A DNA stretch of 64,000 nt from Microbacterium testaceum StLB037. Lineage in GTDB: Bacteria; Actinomycetota; Actinomycetes; Actinomycetales; Microbacteriaceae. Within the stretch, counting starts at the first letter, position 1, and every line of letters starts with the position of its first letter. Under the pieces are notes generated by a model, which was given only the letters and a program-made list of their open reading frames with translations, did not search any database and was not told the origin of the DNA. The position numbers and the translations under genes are program-made. Below are positions 60,362-64,000 of the stretch, piece by piece. The stretch covers positions 310,802 to 374,801 of the forward strand of contig NZ_FNJN01000004.1 of NCBI RefSeq assembly GCF_900104345.1. Reading direction: 5' to 3'.

Positions 60362-61336
60362 ATGGGCAGTGCTGCCGTGTCTTTCGGGCGTTCGGCCGCC
60401 CCGCACATGAACGACTTCTTCAACGAGCGCGTCCACACCGACGACATCGCCGCCACCGACGCCTGGCTGCGTTCGCAGTACGGTCACGTCGATCTGCAGG
60501 CCGACGATGCGGCGTACTCCGAGCACTCGGTCGGCGACGGGTCCTTCGCCCTGCGGCGCCTCGAATGGCGCGCTCGGGTCGACGTCGCCCACGAGTCCGA
60601 CCGGTTCTACATCTGCTCGTCCACGCCGGGGTACGCGTGGCGGATCGGGCAGGAGCAGGGGGAGTACAGCATCGAACCCGGCATCCTGCAGCCGGGTGAC
60701 GACCTGATCGCCCGAGCCGACCACACCCGCGTGGACGTCGTGGCCTTCGACGCCGAGTGGCTCACCCGGACGGCGCGAACCGTCTACGGCGATGAGACGC
60801 TGCGCGTCCGCTTCGCCGCGGCCGGTCCCGTCTCGCGGCGACTGCGCGACTACTGGCTGGCGACGCAGCAGTGGGCCCTCACGCAGATTCCCGTGATGTC
60901 GGAGCCCCTCGTGCGCGCCCACCTCGGCCGAACGCTCGCGGTGGCCGCGCTGGAGGCGTTCGCGCTCGTGGGCGACCCGCGCGAGAGACGCGCGTCGGCC
61001 CTCGAGCAGGCGTCGATCTACTCGAGTGCCGCGGCGTGGATCGACGATCACGCCTCGCTCCCGGTCACGATCGACGACGCCGCGCGGGCGGCGGGGACGT
61101 CGGTGTCGGGACTGAGACGCGCCTTCGCCGCCAACGGCCAGATCTCGGCGACCCCCGAGGGCTACCTCGGGCTCGCGCGCCTCAGCGCCGCGCACGCCGA
61201 CCTCGTCGAGGCCGACCCCGCGACGACCACTGTCGAGGCGACGGCCGCGCGATGGGGTTTCGCCGACGCCGCGTCGTTCGTCGCCGCGTACCGGGCGGTG
61301 TACCGCACGGACCCCGAGACGACGCTCCGCCGCTGA
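60362..61336 (+). CDS. AraC-family transcriptional regulator
   Basis: A 324-residue regulator. The N-terminal half is the AraC-binding-like domain (SVGDGSFALRRLEWRARVDVAHESDRFYICSSTPG, about residues 45-80), and the C-terminal about 100 residues form two HTH units, the first with TIDDAARAAGTSVSGLRRAF (near 237). The second reads VEATAARWGFADAASFVAAYRAVYR. The ATG at 60362 follows a GTTAAC-rich stretch; an ATG at 60407 is a possible later start. Ligand unknown. Confidence 0.87.
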   Translation: MGSAAVSFGRSAAPHMNDFFNERVHTDDIAATDAWLRSQYGHVDLQADDAAYSEHSVGDGSFALRRLEWRARVDVAHESDRFYICSSTPGYAWRIGQEQGEYSIEPGILQPGDDLIARADHTRVDVVAFDAEWLTRTARTVYGDETLRVRFAAAGPVSRRLRDYWLATQQWALTQIPVMSEPLVRAHLGRTLAVAALEAFALVGDPRERRASALEQASIYSSAAAWIDDHASLPVTIDDAARAAGTSVSGLRRAFAANGQISATPEGYLGLARLSAAHADLVEADPATTTVEATAARWGFADAASFVAAYRAVYRTDPETTLRR

Positions 61337-61340
61337 GGGC

Positions 61341-61613
61341 TCAGCGATCGCGGTCGGTGTACTCGCCGGGGTCGTCGAGGTTCTCGCGCGACTCGTGCCC
61401 GCCGGACTGCTCGACGTCGGTGTAGGCGCCGGCGTCGTCGGTGCGGGGCCGTGATTCGCTGCCATCGGCGTTCTCGCGGTCGACGTATTCGCCGGGGAGG
61501 TCGGCGCTCCCGCGATCGGCGGTGCCGTCCGGCAGCTGCACATCCGTGTACTCGCCCTCACCGGGACCGGTGCCGTGTCCTGAGTCGTGTCCGTTGACGT
61601 CGCGCTCGGTCAT
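61341..61613 (-). CDS. Short hydrophilic repeat protein
   Basis: A 90-residue acidic, disordered-looking protein, probably real because AGGAGG precedes its ATG at correct spacing. It is built on a repeated GEYTD/GEYVD/GAYTDVE motif (near residues 20, 41, 62 and 83) with DGSESR-type linkers. No hydrophobic core and no cysteines. Function unknown; such short repeats suggest a stress-protective or binding role, which is a guess. It is convergent with the AraC gene. Confidence 0.65.
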   Translation of the reverse strand: MTERDVNGHDSGHGTGPGEGEYTDVQLPDGTADRGSADLPGEYVDRENADGSESRPRTDDAGAYTDVEQSGGHESRENLDDPGEYTDRDR

Positions 61614-61755
61614 TGCCGCCTCCTGAGATCGTTGATGACCCCGACGCTAGACCTCGCATGCCGAGCCCGCCGCGGTCTTGACACGCGGCATCCCGTCATC
61701 CGCTCTCCGTGTCAAGGAGGCTGAGCGTTCGCCCGGTCACGCGGACAATGGGTCC

Positions 61756-61914
61756 ATGCCAGCTCTCGCCATCATCCTCGTCATCGTGGGCCTCGTGCTC
61801 CTGTTCTTCGGCATCTTCGTCGAGGCCGTGAAATTCCTGCTCTGGATCGGCCTCATCATCCTGATCGTGGGAATCATCGCGGCCGTCCTGCGCTTCGTCC
61901 GGCGGAAGGTTTGA
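61756..61914 (+). CDS. Tiny two-helix membrane protein
   Basis: A 52-residue protein with two transmembrane helices (about residues 3-22 and 26-44) and a basic RFVRRKV tail, as in many small actinobacterial membrane proteins. The ATG at 61756 lacks a strong ribosome binding site. It is probably real because the reading frame is nearly pure hydrophobic and the codon use is typical. A terminator follows. Confidence 0.6.
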   Translation: MPALAIILVIVGLVLLFFGIFVEAVKFLLWIGLIILIVGIIAAVLRFVRRKV

Positions 61915-61940
61915 CCACCGCCGGCGCGCGACCCGACGAC

Positions 61941-61980
61941 CGACGCCCCTGACCGACGATCGCATTGGGCAGGGGCGTCG
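61941..61980. terminator. Bidirectional intrinsic terminator
   Basis: CGACGCCCCTG (61941-61951) pairs perfectly with CAGGGGCGTCG (61970-61980) between the small membrane protein gene and the convergent epimerase-like gene. Confidence 0.78.
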
Positions 61981-61992
61981 TGCGTACGCGCG

Positions 61993-62997
61993 TCAGGCCG
62001 CGAAGAGGTCGCGCGCCCGGGCGGGGCGCACCGCGGCGACGGCGTCGAGAGCCGGGCCTATCTCGGGGTACCCGAACGCGAATCCCGCCTCCGTCAGCTT
62101 GCGGGGAACCGCCCACCGGCTCTTGAGGACGAGTTCGGGCTCGTTCCGCAGGACGGCCATCGCCGGATCGAGCATCCACCGGAAGGCGGGGAGTCCGAAG
62201 GGCGCCCGGGCGACGCGGCGAAGCTCGCGCATGAGGGTGCGGTTGTCGGTGACGCCGGGGGCGGAGAGGTTGACGGGCCCGTCGAGGTCGTCTCGATCGC
62301 GGATGAAGCGGACGGATGCCACGACATCGTCGATGTGGATCCAGCTGAAGCGCTGACGGCCCGAGGTCCGGTACCACCCCGACAGGACGGGGCCGGTCGG
62401 GTGAGCGCCGATGCCGCGGTAGCGGCGGTGCGGGAACCACCAGCTGTCGATCTGCGTCCCGCCGAGTCCGAGCCGTGGCAGGGCCAACAGCACCCGCGTC
62501 GCGGGCCCGTCGCCGAACACGATGGCCATGCGCAGAGCCACACGGCGTGTGCGGGGGAGCTCTCCCGTGAAGAGCGCGCGCTCCCACGCGGTAGCCACGT
62601 CGACCGAGAAGCCGTCGCCGACGACGCCGTCGATCTCGTCGTTGCCGTGCGCCATCTCGTGGCGGTAGATCGTCGCGGTCGACGCGTTCATCCAGACGCG
62701 GGGAGGGTGCTGCGCCCCGGCGACGGCGTCGTGCAGCTCTCGGGTGGTGTCGACCCGGGAGCGGAGGATCTCGTCGCGGTTCGCGTCGGTGTACCGGCAG
62801 GACACGATCTTTCCGGCGAGGTTGATCAGCACGTCGGCGCCATCGACCAGCCGGGCGATCCCCGGGGCATCGCCCCAGACCGCGTCCCCGGAGCGTCCGA
62901 CCGTGGCGACCTCGTAGCCGTCGGCGCGGAAGGCGCCCGTGAGAGCGTGACCGACGAAGCCGCTCGCGCCGGCGATCACGACACGGGGTGGGGTCAC
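61993..62997 (-). CDS. TIGR01777-family epimerase-like protein (YfcH type)
   Basis: A 334-residue extended-SDR protein of the TIGR01777/DUF1731 family. The N-terminal VVIAGASGFVGHALTGAF (residues 5-22) is followed by the LINLAGKIVSCRYTDANRDEI stretch that is typical of the family (near 60-78); the C-terminal FAFGYPEIGPALDAV is the DUF1731 region. The physiological substrate is not known; E. coli YfcH and the plant SulA-like homologue are relatives. Annotated widely as a nucleotide-sugar epimerase without proof. Confidence 0.88.
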   Translation of the reverse strand: MTPPRVVIAGASGFVGHALTGAFRADGYEVATVGRSGDAVWGDAPGIARLVDGADVLINLAGKIVSCRYTDANRDEILRSRVDTTRELHDAVAGAQHPPRVWMNASTATIYRHEMAHGNDEIDGVVGDGFSVDVATAWERALFTGELPRTRRVALRMAIVFGDGPATRVLLALPRLGLGGTQIDSWWFPHRRYRGIGAHPTGPVLSGWYRTSGRQRFSWIHIDDVVASVRFIRDRDDLDGPVNLSAPGVTDNRTLMRELRRVARAPFGLPAFRWMLDPAMAVLRNEPELVLKSRWAVPRKLTEAGFAFGYPEIGPALDAVAAVRPARARDLFAA

Positions 62998-63071
62998 GGC
63001 ATCCTCCTGGGCACGGTGGGTTCAGCCTAGGGGTCGTCGCGGTGCCCCGATGCGCCGGGCAGGATGGGTCC

Positions 63072-63869
63072 GTGACCGCCGATGCCCACTGGATCCCCGT
63101 GCCGACGAACGTGGCGTACGACGCCCTGAACCCCGGTGCGCCGGGGACCCTGGCGTTCGCGGCCGCGAACGGCTGGCAGCACCACCCGCTCGTCACCGTG
63201 CAGCCCCTGCCCGGGGTGGTGTTCCGGGATGCCGCGGGGCGGTCGCGCTTCACCCAGCGCGCGGGAGACGTCGTGCGCCTCCCCGGCTCTGCGGGGCTCG
63301 AGGTCGGCAACAGCGCGTACACGTACTCGGTGCAGATGAACCAGATGAGCGCGGAGTGGGGCTACGCGGCCGTGCGTCTGCCGCGAGCGACCCCCGGTCT
63401 CGTCGTCGAGACGCGCAGCGCGCGGGCGGTCCGGCCCCTTCCCGCGTTGCCCGGCCTCGCCCCGCGGTCCGTCTCGGCCCAACCCGAACGGGCCGCCCTG
63501 CACGTCGCGCCCGAGAACGCGGAGTGGGCGCAGGCGGTCGTCACCGCAGGAATCGTCGACCTCCTCGATCAGGACGGACTGCCGCTCGATCTCGAGATCG
63601 CCGAGGGGTGGTTGTTCCTCTACCGCCCCGGGCGTCTGTCGGTGCCCGACCCGTTGGTGTGGCGGCGGGTGTTCGGGATCCTCGATGCGCTGGACGTCTC
63701 GCTGAGCGCTGCGGCCGGGAGCCTCCCGGGGCCGGGGCCGTTTGCGGCGCTCCCGATGCGGGAGCAGGTGGCCCAGACCACTCGGCACGCGACGGCGACC
63801 TACTTCGCGGTCGTCGGTGGTCTCTTCGTCGTCCTGGCCGGCGGGGCGTATCTCGTGTTCGGGCGGTGA
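63072..63869 (+). CDS. Hypothetical protein with C-terminal membrane helix
   Basis: A 265-residue protein of unknown function, from GTG 63072. The bulk is soluble, apparently two related halves of mixed alpha/beta (NGWQHHPLVTVQPLPGVVF and VLDQDGLPLDLEIAEGWLFLY type blocks). One transmembrane helix closes it at about 242-262 (YFAVVGGLFVVLAGGAYLVFG). So it is probably tail-anchored with the domain in the cytoplasm. Similar proteins are found in many Microbacteriaceae without assigned function. Confidence 0.75.
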   Translation: MTADAHWIPVPTNVAYDALNPGAPGTLAFAAANGWQHHPLVTVQPLPGVVFRDAAGRSRFTQRAGDVVRLPGSAGLEVGNSAYTYSVQMNQMSAEWGYAAVRLPRATPGLVVETRSARAVRPLPALPGLAPRSVSAQPERAALHVAPENAEWAQAVVTAGIVDLLDQDGLPLDLEIAEGWLFLYRPGRLSVPDPLVWRRVFGILDALDVSLSAAAGSLPGPGPFAALPMREQVAQTTRHATATYFAVVGGLFVVLAGGAYLVFGR

Positions 63870-63908
63870 CGCCTCAGCACCCGTCCGACGCGCGAGCGCT
63901 CGCCTGAC

Positions 63909-64000
63909 ATGATGAATCCCATGCGACGACAGGCCAGGGCGACACGCGTCCGTCGCGGCGGTGCTGCGGCATCCGTCGCCACGTTCGTCGCCCTGCTCTC
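63909..64000 (+). CDS. 5' end of a secreted or membrane protein (truncated by the window)
   Basis: A frame opens with ATG codons at 63909, 63912 and 63921 and runs off the edge. It gives a strongly basic start (RRQARATRVRRGG) and then a hydrophobic run (AASVATFVALL), the pattern of a signal peptide or signal anchor. No ribosome binding site is clear, and only about 30 codons are visible. Confidence 0.45.
   Translation, partial: MMNPMRRQARATRVRRGGAAASVATFVALL

Overview
The window reads as a chromosome segment of a high-GC Gram-positive actinobacterium, most likely of the Microbacteriaceae (Microbacterium-like). The clues are a base composition of roughly 70% GC, dense genes with 4-nt ATGA/GTGA overlaps, frequent GTG starts, a DUF222/HNH gene of the 13E12 type, an LAxTG-type sorting signal, and very frequent use of the heptamer GGATGCC. 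The genus is an inference; there is no rRNA or other marker in the window. I see no tRNA, rRNA, CRISPR array or intact insertion sequence.

Layout. 0.2-6.2 kb: a PAP2 phosphatase, a HerA-like ATPase (DUF853), an MHS-family transporter and an SDR-DUF2867 protein. 6.2-16.3 kb: an almost complete molybdenum cofactor and molybdate uptake cluster (mogA-moaE facing moaA-moeB-moeA-moaC-moaD, a MerR-like/TOBE regulator, modABC), with an SDR and an XRE/MmyB regulator inside it. 16.3-22.9 kb: the cytochrome bd locus cydA-cydB-cydD-cydC with a divergent PadR regulator. 23.3-24.5 kb: a CsoR/CopZ-like copper module. 24.5-28.2 kb: a LolD/FtsX-type ABC pair divergent from a NarL-type two-component system. 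28.2-33.1 kb: a bifunctional-nuclease-domain protein, 6-phosphogluconate dehydrogenase, RNase HI, an epimerase and a DUF222 HNH gene. 33.1-35.3 kb: a lower-GC two-gene accessory insert beside a gene remnant. 35.4-43.4 kb: YiaAB protein, a three-domain GNAT-ABM-NTF2 fusion, a flavin oxidoreductase, a DUF3516-type helicase and Dps. 57.0-64.0 kb: a GH15 hydrolase, SDRs, GNAT, AraC regulator and small proteins.

The most unusual part is 43.6-56.9 kb. A secreted protein with calcium-binding-type repeats and an LAVTG wall-sorting signal overlaps by 4 nt a 2,109-residue secreted RHS/YD-repeat protein. The RHS protein carries a degenerate Amidase_3-like region near its N-terminus and ends in a lower-GC tip with an HEVRH zinc-protease-like motif. 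It is followed by a lipoprotein that I read as its immunity protein. Downstream lies an array of orphan modules: three broken copies of the RHS core, a second zincin tip with its own lipoprotein, another tip/immunity pair, two further immunity-like genes, a 79-bp scar of the first tip/immunity junction and an HNH-nuclease remnant. This looks like a WapA/Rhs-type contact-dependent inhibition locus that has switched toxins by recombination. One orphan core contains a 76-nt, nearly pure poly-G tract, which is probably a sequencing or assembly fault, so the exact structure there needs care.

Two genome-scale patterns also stand out. A 64-bp palindrome occurs twice, inside cydD and inside the DUF3516 helicase, and is translated in frame in both to nearly the same 22-residue peptide, like the palindromic coding elements known from Rickettsia. 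The heptamer GGATGCC appears to override local codon preference and occurs as inverted pairs in the stems of at least three intrinsic terminators.
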